23,278 bases of DNA. Origin: Candidatus Stahliibacteriota bacterium (GTDB lineage: Bacteria > Hydrothermota > Tepidihabitantia > B3-TA06). A model generated the notes under the pieces. The model saw nothing but the letters and a program-made list of their open reading frames with translations, was not told the DNA's origin and did no database searches. The stretch lies in assembly GCA_030592225.1 (NCBI GenBank), contig JAUVJT010000010.1, positions 1 to 23,278 of the forward strand, read 5' to 3'. The position numbers were made by a program, and so were the translations under genes. Position 1 is the first letter of the stretch; the number at the start of each line of letters is the position of its first letter. This document shows, piece by piece, positions 1 through 7,568 of the stretch.

Positions 1-328
1 GCAGATAGATGGGAAGGCGGAAGAGAAGAAATAAGGGGCCCACTATTTTCAAAAGCTCAGCACCACTTTGGACCTGGGTTTGGCGTTCGATGTTGCGATC
101 GAGTAGAATCAGTACACCCACTGTCCGCTCCTGAAACTCCGCCACCGTCGCGTGCTTAAAACTCATGATGGTATCGGGTTTTGTGAATAGTCTGCGGATT
201 ATGGAAAGAGCCTTATCCTTGGAGTCGAAAGCAAGGTTGAATGAGGCAGGCCCGGTTGAGTAGATGAGTTCAGCTGCTACGCGCGCATCCTGGGGGCGTG
301 CAGGTCTCAGGGTTACGGATTCTCCCAT
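1..328 (-). CDS. GNAT-family N-acetyltransferase, 5' part (runs off window)
   Basis: Reading leftward from an ATG at 328-326 gives about 109 codons without a stop to the window edge. The protein begins MGESVTLRPARPQDARVAAE, the usual first strand and helix of a GNAT acetyltransferase (LRPA..DA..VAELI), and goes on through a segment around residue 65 (ATVAEFQERTVGVLILLDR) resembling the central GNAT strands. The acetyl-CoA binding motif (Q/RxxGxG/A) would lie beyond the window. There is no Shine-Dalgarno; instead a promoter (TTGTAA, 16 nt, TATAGT) ends 5 nt before the ATG, so the mRNA looks leaderless. Substrate unknown. The family call is by pattern recognition. Confidence 0.7.
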   Translation of the reverse strand, partial: MGESVTLRPARPQDARVAAELIYSTGPASFNLAFDSKDKALSIIRRLFTKPDTIMSFKHATVAEFQERTVGVLILLDRNIERQTQVQSGAELLKIVGPLFLLFRLPIYL

Positions 329-333
329 GGCTT

Positions 334-361
334 ACTATATCATTTTCACGCGGTTTTACAA
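334..361 (-). promoter_or_regulatory. Leaderless sigma-70-like promoter of the GNAT gene
   Basis: On the minus strand TTGTAA (361-356) is followed by 16 nt and TATAGT (339-334). Only 5 nt (AAGCC) separate the -10 box from the ATG at 328, so transcription should start at or within about 2 nt of the start codon. Confidence 0.6.
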
Positions 362-373
362 CTCCGGGGCAAT

Positions 374-403
374 GAATAAAAGTAGGCCCCGCGATGCGGG
401 CCT
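374..403 (-). terminator. Rho-independent terminator after the DUF4097 lipoprotein gene
   Basis: On the minus strand a GC-rich hairpin (AGGCCCGC, ATC loop, GCGGGGCCT with one bulged base, 403-384) is followed by ACTTTTATT. It lies about 25 nt after the stop codon of the minus-strand gene at 427-1263. Confidence 0.75.
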
Positions 404-426
404 GTCAAATTATCCTTGCAAGACGG

Positions 427-1263
427 TTACAGCTTCTTCAGGGTTACGTCTCCGTTGGAGGTCTCAAGGTTAATCTCGCCCGATTCGTCGCCCATCTTGC
501 TTTCGTAGACGTTTGCATCGGAGTTGTAGTCTTCCTGGGTGGGAAGATCGGGGTCAACCTCTATGTTGCCGTTGGAGGTTTCTAACCTGATTTCCGCCCC
601 CACCGTATCAGGCACGGCCAGAGTAATGTAGCCATTGGAACCAGTAAAGATGCAATGCCCGTAGGCGGTGTCGGTTTCGGTTTCAGTCTTGAGCATGATG
701 ACCCTGGCGTCAACCGCGCCGTTTGATGTTCTGCCGGTGATGTCGCCCACGTGGATGTCCACCGTTATCTCCCCGTTGTCGGTCACAAGCTCGGCCTCGC
801 CCGCGGTGTTGTCCGTATCGATTGCGCCGTTGGAGGTTTCCAGATACAGACCTGCCTGATGTCCCTGTACCGTAATCCTGCCGTTTGAGGTCACGAAATT
901 CACGTACAGTTCCTCAGGCAGCCCTATGTCAGCATCGCAGCCGTAGCTGCGCACGGCGCCGGTCGGGATGTCGACAAATATCCGCAGCACTCCGTTGACG
1001 CTATCGGTGGTAACGATCACGTTTATGTCGTCCAGATGGGTTTTTGCCGAGGGACCGGTGACCCACCTGGTAAGGGTTATGGTGATGACCGAGTCGGAGC
1101 TTACCGATGAGGTTATCTCCCCGTTCCCGGTTTCTATCTCAAGCCGGTCGTAGGGAGAGGCCGGGTAAGTCTCGGTTGCCGTATCGGAGGCGTCATCGGC
1201 GTAAAAGCAACCAAGGGATGCAGCCACCAGCAGGGCCAAAGTTATGAGCACTATCTTCTTCAA
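427..1263 (-). CDS. Lipoprotein with DUF4097-type TSNG repeats
   Basis: 278 aa. A signal peptide with lipobox ASLGC (Cys19) predicts a lipid-anchored envelope protein. The rest is a run of about eight short repeats of the form xTSNGxIxx (ETGNGEITS, VTSNGRITV, ETSNGAIDT, VTDNGEITV, RTSNGAVDA, GSNGYITLA, ETSNGNIEV, ETSNGDVTL). This is the pattern of DUF4097 'putative adhesin' proteins, thought to fold as a beta-helix; the molecular role is unknown. The start is TTG at 1263-1261, supported by AGGAGG 5 nt upstream and by the KKIVLIT signal-peptide start. The gene has its own promoter (1285-1312) and terminator. GTGTTACGGG-like repeats lie directly upstream of its -35, as they do for the transporter operon at 5088. 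Confidence 0.88.
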   Translation of the reverse strand: MKKIVLITLALLVAASLGCFYADDASDTATETYPASPYDRLEIETGNGEITSSVSSDSVITITLTRWVTGPSAKTHLDDINVIVTTDSVNGVLRIFVDIPTGAVRSYGCDADIGLPEELYVNFVTSNGRITVQGHQAGLYLETSNGAIDTDNTAGEAELVTDNGEITVDIHVGDITGRTSNGAVDARVIMLKTETETDTAYGHCIFTGSNGYITLAVPDTVGAEIRLETSNGNIEVDPDLPTQEDYNSDANVYESKMGDESGEINLETSNGDVTLKKL

Positions 1264-1284
1264 GCTATCCTCCTAGATCACTGG

Positions 1285-1312
1285 ATTATAAGACGCTTCA
1301 ACCTGCAGTCAA
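1285..1312 (-). promoter_or_regulatory. Sigma-70-like promoter of the DUF4097 lipoprotein
   Basis: TTGACT (1312-1307), 16 nt, TATAAT (1290-1285) on the minus strand, about 20 nt upstream of the AGGAGG/TTG start. A GTGTTGCGGG motif lies 4 nt upstream of the -35. Confidence 0.75.
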
Positions 1313-1316
1313 CCCG

Positions 1317-1337
1317 CCCGCAACACACCCGTAACAC
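1317..1337 (-). repeat. GTGTTRCGGG direct repeat, two copies
   Basis: On the minus strand GTGTTACGGG (1337-1328) and the variant GTGTTGCGGG (1326-1317) are spaced with an 11-nt period, immediately upstream of the -35 box at 1312. One more perfect copy is at 1420-1429 and three are at 5135-5174. Confidence 0.7.
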
Positions 1338-1380
1338 AACCAAAACACGCCCGTACCCCTTCGGGGTATTCTCACTATAT

Positions 1381-1405
1381 CCAGGAACATACGTTCCTGG
1401 TTTTT
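1381..1405 (+). terminator. Hairpin with T-tract, plus orientation
   Basis: CCAGGAAC, loop ATAC, GTTCCTGG (8 perfect pairs) followed by TTTTT. In the plus orientation it has the form of an intrinsic terminator, yet both neighbouring genes run on the minus strand and no plus-strand gene ends here. It could instead be a structural element in the upstream region of the lipoprotein gene. Confidence 0.4.
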
Positions 1406-1419
1406 AAGGATATAATACA

Positions 1420-1429
1420 CCCGTAACAC
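1420..1429 (-). repeat. GTGTTACGGG motif, single copy
   Basis: One perfect copy of the ten-base motif in the same intergenic region as the pair at 1317-1337, followed on the minus strand by TGTATTATATCC. Confidence 0.55.
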
Positions 1430-1443
1430 AGTTTCCAGTAATG

Positions 1444-1473
1444 TTAGACAAATGAGTTTAACCCATTGTCTAA
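1444..1473 (-). terminator. Possible terminator/hairpin after the transporter operon
   Basis: TTAGACAA and TTGTCTAA form an 8-bp outer stem with partial inner pairing, about 35 nt downstream of the minus-strand stop at 1509. No T-tract follows, so it may act as an mRNA 3'-end stabiliser rather than a true intrinsic terminator. Confidence 0.35.
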
Positions 1474-1508
1474 AGACGGATTATCTTTTGCCCGCAGGAC
1501 GAAGCGCC

Positions 1509-2810
1509 TCAAACAAGCACAAAGTATCTCAGCCAGACGTAGAGGCTGGAGAGAATGAGGGAAACAATGGCTATGGGCATTCCCCGCTTGGTGAATCTGG
1601 CGAACGATATGGGATGTCCCGAACGGCCTGAGATTCCTATCACCACCATGTTTGCTGCAGAACCTATAAAGGTGCCGTTCGATCCGAGTGCCGCACCCAG
1701 GGCAAGCGACCACCACAGGGGCGCTACGTCGATTCCCTTGGCGGCCAGTGCCTGGATTACGGGAATAACGGCTATGACAAAGGGTACGGCCGAAGTGACC
1801 ATTGTGATTGCAGCCGACCCCCATATTATCAGGATGGCAGTCAGAAGAAGATTTCTGCTGGCGAGGCTGAGCAGAAGATTCACTACGACGTCGATGACGC
1901 CGCTTGCTTGGAGTCCGGCGACCATTATAAACATTCCTATAAAAAAGAACAGGGTAGGCCAGTCAATTTCGGCCAACAGAACCTCCATGGAAGCTATTTT
2001 GCGCTCCCGCGGAGGCAACTGGGAGAGGATCAGGAGTGCGGCGGCTCCTATGAGGGCCACGGTGGCAGGGTACATATTCAGGGTGTCGTGAAGTATGAAC
2101 AGTGTGAATATAACCGCAAGCACGCCTACCGATTTCCACAACAGATACTTGTCCTTTATCGCCTTCCGGGGGTTCAGCGAGGCAAGCACCGACAGCTTGG
2201 GTGGTAATTTGCGCAACCTCCGTCCAAATGTAAAGCTGCCCATTATGAGAAAGATAACCAGCACGACCGCAACGATGGGGGTCATGTGGTGAAGGAAGTC
2301 AAGAAAGCTCAGGTTAGCAGCACTTCCAATAAGGATGTGTGGAGGGTCGCCAACCAGGGTGGCGGTTCCACCGATGTTGGAGGCGATGGTCTCGGAGATA
2401 AGAAGTGGGACGGGATCAATGCGCAGCGCATCGGCCAGGAGCAGGGTTATGGGGGCAATAAGCATCATAGTGGTGACGTTGTCAAGGAACGCGGAAGTGA
2501 AAGCGGTGAGCAGTGAGAGGGTTAGAAGCATGAATACCGGTTTGTTGCCGGTCAGCTTGGCGATAGAGAGGGCGAGCCACTCAAACAACCCGGAGCGCTT
2601 GACGACGTTCATGGTAATCATCATTCCCGCCAGCAGGAAGATTACGTTCAGGTCTATGCGATAGAAGGCTTTGGGTTGTTCGACTATGCCCACGGCAAGC
2701 ATAAGCACGGCGCCGACAAGCGCCACCATGGCGCGGTCAACTTTATCAGAAGCGATCGTTACGTAAGCGGCAACGAATATGCCAAGCGTCAACCAAGCCT
2801 GGACATTCAT
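1509..2810 (-). CDS. ArsB/NhaD-family ion transporter, second paralog
   Basis: 433 aa, almost entirely hydrophobic with 10-12 predicted membrane segments. It has two inverted-repeat halves with the signature loops of the ion-transporter superfamily: SNIGGTATLVGDPPHILIGS near residue 145 and a matching SNGTFIGSAANMVVIG loop near 380. These loops are typical of NhaD Na+/H+ antiporters, ArsB and P-protein/SLC13-like permeases, so the substrate cannot be read from sequence. It is closely similar along its whole length to the gene at 2871-4181, a clear tandem duplication. It is the last gene of an operon with an EIIA-CBS protein; the 60-nt gap upstream has no clear Shine-Dalgarno and a small ACGGA/TCCGT hairpin. 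Confidence 0.87.
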   Translation of the reverse strand: MNVQAWLTLGIFVAAYVTIASDKVDRAMVALVGAVLMLAVGIVEQPKAFYRIDLNVIFLLAGMMITMNVVKRSGLFEWLALSIAKLTGNKPVFMLLTLSLLTAFTSAFLDNVTTMMLIAPITLLLADALRIDPVPLLISETIASNIGGTATLVGDPPHILIGSAANLSFLDFLHHMTPIVAVVLVIFLIMGSFTFGRRLRKLPPKLSVLASLNPRKAIKDKYLLWKSVGVLAVIFTLFILHDTLNMYPATVALIGAAALLILSQLPPRERKIASMEVLLAEIDWPTLFFFIGMFIMVAGLQASGVIDVVVNLLLSLASRNLLLTAILIIWGSAAITMVTSAVPFVIAVIPVIQALAAKGIDVAPLWWSLALGAALGSNGTFIGSAANMVVIGISGRSGHPISFARFTKRGMPIAIVSLILSSLYVWLRYFVLV

Positions 2811-2870
2811 AAGATAGTGAAGCGGTTCCTGACTACGGACGAATCCGTCTTCTGTTTCTTCATAGCAGCT

Positions 2871-4181
2871 TTAATCGCCTGCCAGCACGAAGTAACGCAG
2901 CCAGATGTACAGGCTGGCGAGGGCCAGGGATACCAGCGTTATGGGCAATCCCTTGCGTGCGAAGCGGCCGAAGGTTATCTTATGCCCCGATTTGTTGGAT
3001 ATGCCCATTACCACCATGTTTGCAGCGCTGCCGATGATGGTTCCGTTTGCTCCCAGACAGGCGCCGAATGCCAGCGACCACCACAAGGGTTCGATGGGCT
3101 GTACGCCCTGGGCGGCAAGCCCGTGGATCACAGGAATCATGGCCAGTACGAACGGCACCGCTGAGGTGACCATGGTCAGCACAGCCGCGCCCCACATTAT
3201 TACCATCGAGGCGAAGAGCACGTTGCTTCCCGTAAGCAAGACCAGCAAATCGAGCAGGGTATTAATAACTCCGGTTGCCTGGAGCCCGGCAATCATTATG
3301 AACATCCCTATGAAAAAGAACAGGGTGGGCCAGTCTATCTCGGCCAGCAGGGTTTCAATCGGGTCAATATTCTTTTTCCTGGGAGGAAGTTGGGATATCA
3401 ACAAAAGAAGAGCGGCTCCTCCCAGTGCCACGGTTGCGGGGTGAATGCCAAGCGCTTCGTGAAGTATGAACGCCACGAAAACAATACCCAGTACCGCCAC
3501 CGATTTCCAAAGCAGGGGCCTGTCCTTTATGGCCTTGCGGGGCTGCAGTGAAGCCAGAACCGCTACATTGGGAGTGCTCTTGCGCAGCGCTTTCCCGAAC
3601 AATCCCGTTCCCATGAAGGTAAAGACCACGAGTATAACGAGAACGAGCGGAGCCATGTTGGTGAGGAAGTCAAGAAAGCTCAGGTTGGCTGCGCTGCCTA
3701 TCAACAGGTTGGGCGGATCGCCTATCAGGGTGGCCGTGCCGCCGATGTTGGAGGCCATGGTCTCTGAAATCAACAGGGGTACCGGGTCTATGCGCAGCGC
3801 ATCCGCTATCAAGAGAGTCATAGGAGCCATAAGCATCATGGTGGTAACGTTGTCTAAAAATGCGGAGGTGAATGCCGTAATCAGCGACAGGGTAATGAGC
3901 AGCAGGATTGGTTGCCCTCCGGTTACCTTCGCTGTAGAAAGGGCGAGCCACTCGAAAAGCCCGGAGCGCTTGACGATGTTTACGATAATCATCATCCCTG
4001 CGAGCAGCAGAATTACGTTGAGATCTATGTGGTTGAATGCGTTGGACTGATCAATGAGTCCGGTAATCAACATCAGGGCCGCGCCTACCAGGGCGATGAT
4101 GGTACGATCTATTTTCTCACTTGCTATGGCGATATAGCTCGCGATAAATATCGCGGCGGCGATCCAGGCTTGAGCAGACAT
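2871..4181 (-). CDS. ArsB/NhaD-family ion transporter, first paralog
   Basis: 436 aa polytopic inner-membrane protein. The N-half signature SNIGGTATLIGDPPNLLIGS near residue 147 and the C-half loop GANGTIIGSAANMVVMG near 385 place it in the ArsB/NhaD part of the ion-transporter superfamily. The conserved NVTTMM and LAEIDWPTLFFFIGMFIM segments are shared with the downstream paralog at 1509-2810. The ATG at 4181 lies only 4 nt after the stop of the EIIA-CBS gene and has no clear ribosome binding site, so translational coupling is likely. The context suggests its activity is controlled by that EIIA-CBS protein (inference). Cation, arsenite or organic anion transport are all possible; Na+/H+ exchange is the most usual annotation. 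Confidence 0.87.
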   Translation of the reverse strand: MSAQAWIAAAIFIASYIAIASEKIDRTIIALVGAALMLITGLIDQSNAFNHIDLNVILLLAGMMIIVNIVKRSGLFEWLALSTAKVTGGQPILLLITLSLITAFTSAFLDNVTTMMLMAPMTLLIADALRIDPVPLLISETMASNIGGTATLIGDPPNLLIGSAANLSFLDFLTNMAPLVLVILVVFTFMGTGLFGKALRKSTPNVAVLASLQPRKAIKDRPLLWKSVAVLGIVFVAFILHEALGIHPATVALGGAALLLLISQLPPRKKNIDPIETLLAEIDWPTLFFFIGMFIMIAGLQATGVINTLLDLLVLLTGSNVLFASMVIMWGAAVLTMVTSAVPFVLAMIPVIHGLAAQGVQPIEPLWWSLAFGACLGANGTIIGSAANMVVMGISNKSGHKITFGRFARKGLPITLVSLALASLYIWLRYFVLAGD

Positions 4182-4185
4182 TGTA

Positions 4186-5088
4186 TCAGGTGCGCATTAC
4201 CTTGGTGATTACGTATCGAGAGGAAACCATCCCCAGGTAGAAACCTTCCTTGGTCACTACCACGGCGTTTTCCTTGTGGTGAAGGAGAAGACTGGTTACC
4301 TCCACAATGGAGGCGTCTTCTTCCAATTGGATGAAGTTTGTATCCATCACCGAGTCAACCGGCATTTTGTCTTCTTCGTGCAGGAACCTGTCAAAGGGTT
4401 CGAACTCAGAAAGGAAGCTTAACCCGCCAATCATGCGGGTGTACTCGGGCATGGCCGCCTGCAGCAAATCGCTGCACCGCACGATTCCCACCACCTTATC
4501 TTCCTCATCAAGCACGGGCAAGGTAAGGATGTCGTTGCGGAAGAAGAGGTCGGCAACCTGTTTGAGAGTCATTCCCAGCCTGACGGGTTCCACCCTCCGG
4601 GATATGTCTCCCGCGCCTAAACGCTCGGTTACGACAAGATCGGTGGCCTGGATTATCTCCATTACATCCTGAGTGGTTGCTGCGGAGGAGAGTTTTTCCA
4701 CGATACCCTTTATTCCCGCCAGTCGCGCCAGTACCCCCAGTGTCTTGAGATAGAGCCTGGAAACCCGCTTCGGCTCCAGCAGCAGGAAGACTATCTTGAG
4801 AGGGGCGTCGTCCGGGGTAAGATCAGAAAGCCCGTTAGAGAAGATGCCCAGTCCTATGGTTAGCTCCGAGACCTCATCTGAACGGGCGTGGGGCAGGGCA
4901 AACCCGTGTCCCACTATAGTGGAAACCAGACGTTCCCGCTCGAGCACCTCATCGGTCAGACACCGTTTACCCTCAGGGTTGCAGTCTTTTTGAACTAAAG
5001 GCACAAGCGTGCGTATGGCCTCTTCGAGATTTTTTGCCTTCAGGTTACGAAAAACCCGATCGGGCTGAATCAAATGTATCAATTTCAT
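4186..5088 (-). CDS. PTS EIIA-like domain fused to two CBS domains
   Basis: 300 aa soluble protein. Residues 1-150 form an EIIA domain of the fructose/PtsN type, with the motif VGHGFALPHAR in which His67 matches the phosphorylated histidine of the family. Residues about 160-215 (MTLKQVADLFFRNDILTLPV...VVGIVR) and 245-298 (VDSVMDTNFIQLEED...VVVTKEGFYLGMVSS) are two CBS repeats, which usually bind adenine nucleotides. No EIIB or EIIC is nearby, so this looks regulatory rather than sugar-transporting. It is the first gene of an operon with two ion transporters and probably gates or senses for them. Start ATG at 5088 has AGAGGT 4 nt upstream. Confidence 0.88.
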   Translation of the reverse strand: MKLIHLIQPDRVFRNLKAKNLEEAIRTLVPLVQKDCNPEGKRCLTDEVLERERLVSTIVGHGFALPHARSDEVSELTIGLGIFSNGLSDLTPDDAPLKIVFLLLEPKRVSRLYLKTLGVLARLAGIKGIVEKLSSAATTQDVMEIIQATDLVVTERLGAGDISRRVEPVRLGMTLKQVADLFFRNDILTLPVLDEEDKVVGIVRCSDLLQAAMPEYTRMIGGLSFLSEFEPFDRFLHEEDKMPVDSVMDTNFIQLEEDASIVEVTSLLLHHKENAVVVTKEGFYLGMVSSRYVITKVMRT

Positions 5089-5106
5089 TTTTACCTCTGG
5101 GTTCTA

Positions 5107-5134
5107 AGCTTAGGCCAAGTTCCCCACTTGTCAA
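5107..5134 (-). promoter_or_regulatory. Promoter of the EIIA-CBS/transporter operon
   Basis: TTGACA (5134-5129), 16 nt, TAAGCT (5112-5107) on the minus strand, 18 nt upstream of the ATG at 5088. A GTGTTACGGG motif abuts the -35 box directly. Confidence 0.65.
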
Positions 5135-5174
5135 CCCGTAACACCTCACCCGTAACACCCACCGCCCGTAACAC
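5135..5174 (-). repeat. Three GTGTTACGGG direct repeats upstream of the transporter promoter
   Basis: Perfect ten-base copies at 5135-5144, 5149-5158 and 5165-5174 (minus-strand reading). The first one touches the -35 box. The arrangement suggests activator binding sites, shared with the lipoprotein promoter at 1285-1312. Confidence 0.7.
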
Positions 5175-5244
5175 GTTTGCGCAGCTGCTGAATCTTGGGG
5201 TATTAGATTCTCCTGGAGGAAAACGATACTGTTTCCCGGGGAAG

Positions 5245-6237
5245 TTACTCCGCTAACTCACTGGGTACAATCTGGCTGGCCTCGGAGGTCTCGATGCGAA
5301 CGAAGTAAATGCTTCGATAGAGTCCTTCCAGATAAAACTCATGTTCCCCCGCTTTTTTATTAAATTCTCTCGTCCAGATTTTCCGTCCGTTGGTGTCGAA
5401 GCACATCAATACGATTTCGGCCGGCTCCGCAAGGGTATAGGCAATCATAAATCCGTCATCGCGACTTGTTGCGCGCAGATGGAAGTTGATTTTCTCTTGA
5501 GGCTTTGCTCGCTCTCCGTAATCAGTAATCCTCGATATGCTTGAGGCCCGGGTGAAGATGTCATGGGGTTCGTTATCCCGTGAAATAATCGAGGCGACAA
5601 TCCACATCCCTGGAACTACCCAATCATAACGGCAGGAGGAGACGGTATCACCATTGCAATGCGCGTCAACAGAATGGGTTTTCAGCAGCGCACAAGGGAA
5701 GGTTCCCAGTTCGGTGACAATGCGGCCGGTATCGAGTACTTCCCTCGTTGAAGTATTGGTGAGCAATTTATCGTCGCACGTATAAACAAAGGCGCTTGTC
5801 CAGCGTTTGCCAGGAGTCAGGGGGAACAGCATCAAGGTGTCAGGGTTGCTGCCTTTAATCAGGGAAGGGTTTTTTTTAAAATCCACGACATATCCGTAAA
5901 GGATCAGGGCGTCTCCCAGTCTCCCCAGGTAAGTCTCGGTTTCTTTTTCCGGACCACGTTCTGCGATGACCCATTGCGCCTGGGAGAAATACTCGGCAAA
6001 AGAGCCTTCACGGGCAGGTTTGACAATCAGACGTTTTGTTCTCTCTTCCACGAAAGGATTGCTTACGTTCCATTGATGATTCCCATTGACGTTAAGATTG
6101 ATTTCATACTCGGGGTTTTGGATAAAAGCGTAATGAATGAAGTCGATGTCGTCAAATGAGATGGCCTCTATCACCTCAGCCGCCCCGTTGATCGCCAGTA
6201 TCAGCATCAGGGTCGGAACTGTCAAAAAGTGTCGCAT
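5245..6237 (-). CDS. Secreted protein with FlgD/T9SS-like C-terminal domain
   Basis: 330 aa. The N-terminus (MRHFLTVPTLMLILAINGAAE) is a signal peptide without a lipobox, so the protein is exported. The central 230 residues match no family I recognise. The last 80 residues (about 250-330, with FMIAYTLAEPAEIVLMCFDT, NGRKIW, and a final YRSIYFVRIETSE) look like the beta-sandwich sorting or FlgD-type Ig domain found at the C-terminus of many secreted proteins in Bacteroidetes-like and candidate-phylum bacteria. Three Cys residues occur around residues 180-205. Start ATG at 6237 is supported by AGAGGA 8 nt upstream and by a near-perfect promoter. Monocistronic. Confidence 0.82.
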   Translation of the reverse strand: MRHFLTVPTLMLILAINGAAEVIEAISFDDIDFIHYAFIQNPEYEINLNVNGNHQWNVSNPFVEERTKRLIVKPAREGSFAEYFSQAQWVIAERGPEKETETYLGRLGDALILYGYVVDFKKNPSLIKGSNPDTLMLFPLTPGKRWTSAFVYTCDDKLLTNTSTREVLDTGRIVTELGTFPCALLKTHSVDAHCNGDTVSSCRYDWVVPGMWIVASIISRDNEPHDIFTRASSISRITDYGERAKPQEKINFHLRATSRDDGFMIAYTLAEPAEIVLMCFDTNGRKIWTREFNKKAGEHEFYLEGLYRSIYFVRIETSEASQIVPSELAE

Positions 6238-6262
6238 AAGTGCATTCCTCTCTTAGGTGACT

Positions 6263-6291
6263 ATTGTATGCGTTTGGGTTGAATCTGTCAA
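6263..6291 (-). promoter_or_regulatory. Sigma-70-like promoter of the secreted protein gene
   Basis: TTGACA (6291-6286), 17 nt, TACAAT (6268-6263) on the minus strand; about 25 nt leader with AGAGGA before the ATG at 6237. Divergent from the tRNA promoter. Confidence 0.8.
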
Positions 6292-6329
6292 CTTCCGCTT
6301 AAAATTGCATCGAACCCGGTAGGCGTGGG

Positions 6330-6357
6330 TTGACACTTTCAGCTCAAAGGATATAAT
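6330..6357 (+). promoter_or_regulatory. Consensus promoter of the tRNA-Pro gene
   Basis: TTGACA (6330-6335), 16 nt, TATAAT (6352-6357). Both hexamers match the sigma-70 consensus exactly. The mature tRNA starts 12 nt after the -10 box. Confidence 0.85.
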
Positions 6358-6369
6358 CCAGTACATAGT

Positions 6370-6444
<75 letters not shown>

Positions 6445-6450
6445 TTTTTA

Positions 6451-6490
6451 TTAAAAGGCGAGTCCCAATGACTCGCCTTTTAATTTAGAA
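6451..6490 (+). terminator. Terminator of the tRNA-Pro gene
   Basis: Perfect 13-bp stem TTAAAAGGCGAGT / ACTCGCCTTTTAA (6451-6463 and 6471-6483) with a 7-nt loop, then a T-rich tail. The A-rich 5' arm means it could also work in the other direction. The next 200 nt up to the hydrolase stop at 6687 hold nothing recognisable. Confidence 0.85.
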
Positions 6491-6686
6491 GTCTGCCCTG
6501 CAAGCTTCAGGAATAATTTCGGAAGGAATTTATAAAAAAGCAAGCCCCGACGTCTCGTTTTTTTGTTCGGCGGTTCCCGTTGAATTCATACGCAGACGCT
6601 CCTCAATGGTCTGCTTTTGTTATTTGGAAACCTCTATTAAAATCGCAGCGGTACTCTCCGGTGAGCTTTTTAAAATCAGTTTTGCC

Positions 6687-7568
6687 TTATTCAGCTTCGC
6701 CCGGATAGGTATCCAGAAACTCCACGATCCTTTCGCCATAGACAGCCTCGCCTGCCACGTAAGGGATGTCACCGTGGCCTGCGTCTTCAATCCAGAAGGA
6801 GTCCTTGGGCTCTTCGGCAAGCTTCCACAGAACAAGCGCGTGGCGCTCGAAGACGGTGTAGTTATCGGCCTTCCCATGTATCATCAAAAGGGGACAATCA
6901 ATGTCTGCGATGCGTTTTTCATTATCAAAATCATCAGCGGAGACGATTCCTGAGGGCAGGCCCAGAAGGCCGGAATCCTTAAGCAACGCGGAAGTGGAAG
7001 CCTGTACCGCTTCCAGTATCACTGCTGCCGGAGACCACACGTCTGCCGCAAGGTGGGTGCTCATGTAGCCGCCGAGAGAGAAACCGTAGAAAACAATCCG
7101 CGAGGTATCAACCCGTTCGTCCCAGTAAACAACGTCGAATGCTTCATTGGCGCTGGCAAAACAAGACTCGGAGGTTGGTTCTCCCTGCGATCTGCCGTAT
7201 CCCGGATAGTCATAGATATAAACCCGGTAGCCGAGTTCCCACAAAAGCTCCACCCGATCCCAGTAGTGGTTTATGTTGTGGTAGTTGCCGTGATTGTACA
7301 GGATGGTAATCAAGGTGGTGTCAGGTTCTTGCAGGGTATCGGTAGCCTGCAGCGCCCAGAATGCGTAGATTGTATCTGAGTCCACCACAAAGCTATCAGC
7401 CCGTATCAACTCTTCAGGGATGATGCCCTGGTAGCGTTCATATTCTTCCATATCCTCCGCCCTGAAGTATTCGTCCACGGATACGTTCTCGAAGTAGAAC
7501 GGTTCAAGCGAAAAGCATCCCAGGCTGAATATCAGGGGCAGGGCGAGAATCCACGAGTATTTATTCAT
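6687..7568 (-). CDS. Lipoprotein alpha/beta hydrolase (serine esterase-like)
   Basis: 293 aa. Signal peptide with lipobox FSLGC (Cys18) predicts a lipid-anchored envelope enzyme. The body is an alpha/beta hydrolase: oxyanion-hole motif YNHGN (residues 91-95), GYGRSQGEPTSE, nucleophile elbow GFSLGG with Ser164, acid Asp235 in HGKAD, and His265 in DAGHGD, giving a complete Ser-Asp-His triad. The similarity is to the 'alpha/beta hydrolase domain'/BEM46-like group; the substrate is unknown. Its ATG overlaps the end of the upstream gene by 8 nt (ATGAATAA), with GGAGGAG just before, so the two genes form one operon from the promoter at 8241-8269. Confidence 0.9.
   Translation of the reverse strand: MNKYSWILALPLIFSLGCFSLEPFYFENVSVDEYFRAEDMEEYERYQGIIPEELIRADSFVVDSDTIYAFWALQATDTLQEPDTTLITILYNHGNYHNINHYWDRVELLWELGYRVYIYDYPGYGRSQGEPTSESCFASANEAFDVVYWDERVDTSRIVFYGFSLGGYMSTHLAADVWSPAAVILEAVQASTSALLKDSGLLGLPSGIVSADDFDNEKRIADIDCPLLMIHGKADNYTVFERHALVLWKLAEEPKDSFWIEDAGHGDIPYVAGEAVYGERIVEFLDTYPGEAE

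Noticed and set aside
2905..4050. Long plus-strand open frames inside the two transporter genes
   Set aside because: The minus-strand transporters are unmistakable by motif and length; the opposite frames are rich in Arg/Ser and lack initiation signals.
5135..5174. CCCGTAACAC repeats considered as a CRISPR array
   Set aside because: Repeat units are only 10 nt with 4-6 nt spacing, there are no spacers of protospacer size and no cas genes.
6606..6953. Plus-strand 115-codon frame over the 3' end of the hydrolase
   Set aside because: It is antisense to the hydrolase C-terminus including the catalytic His region and has no recognisable domain.
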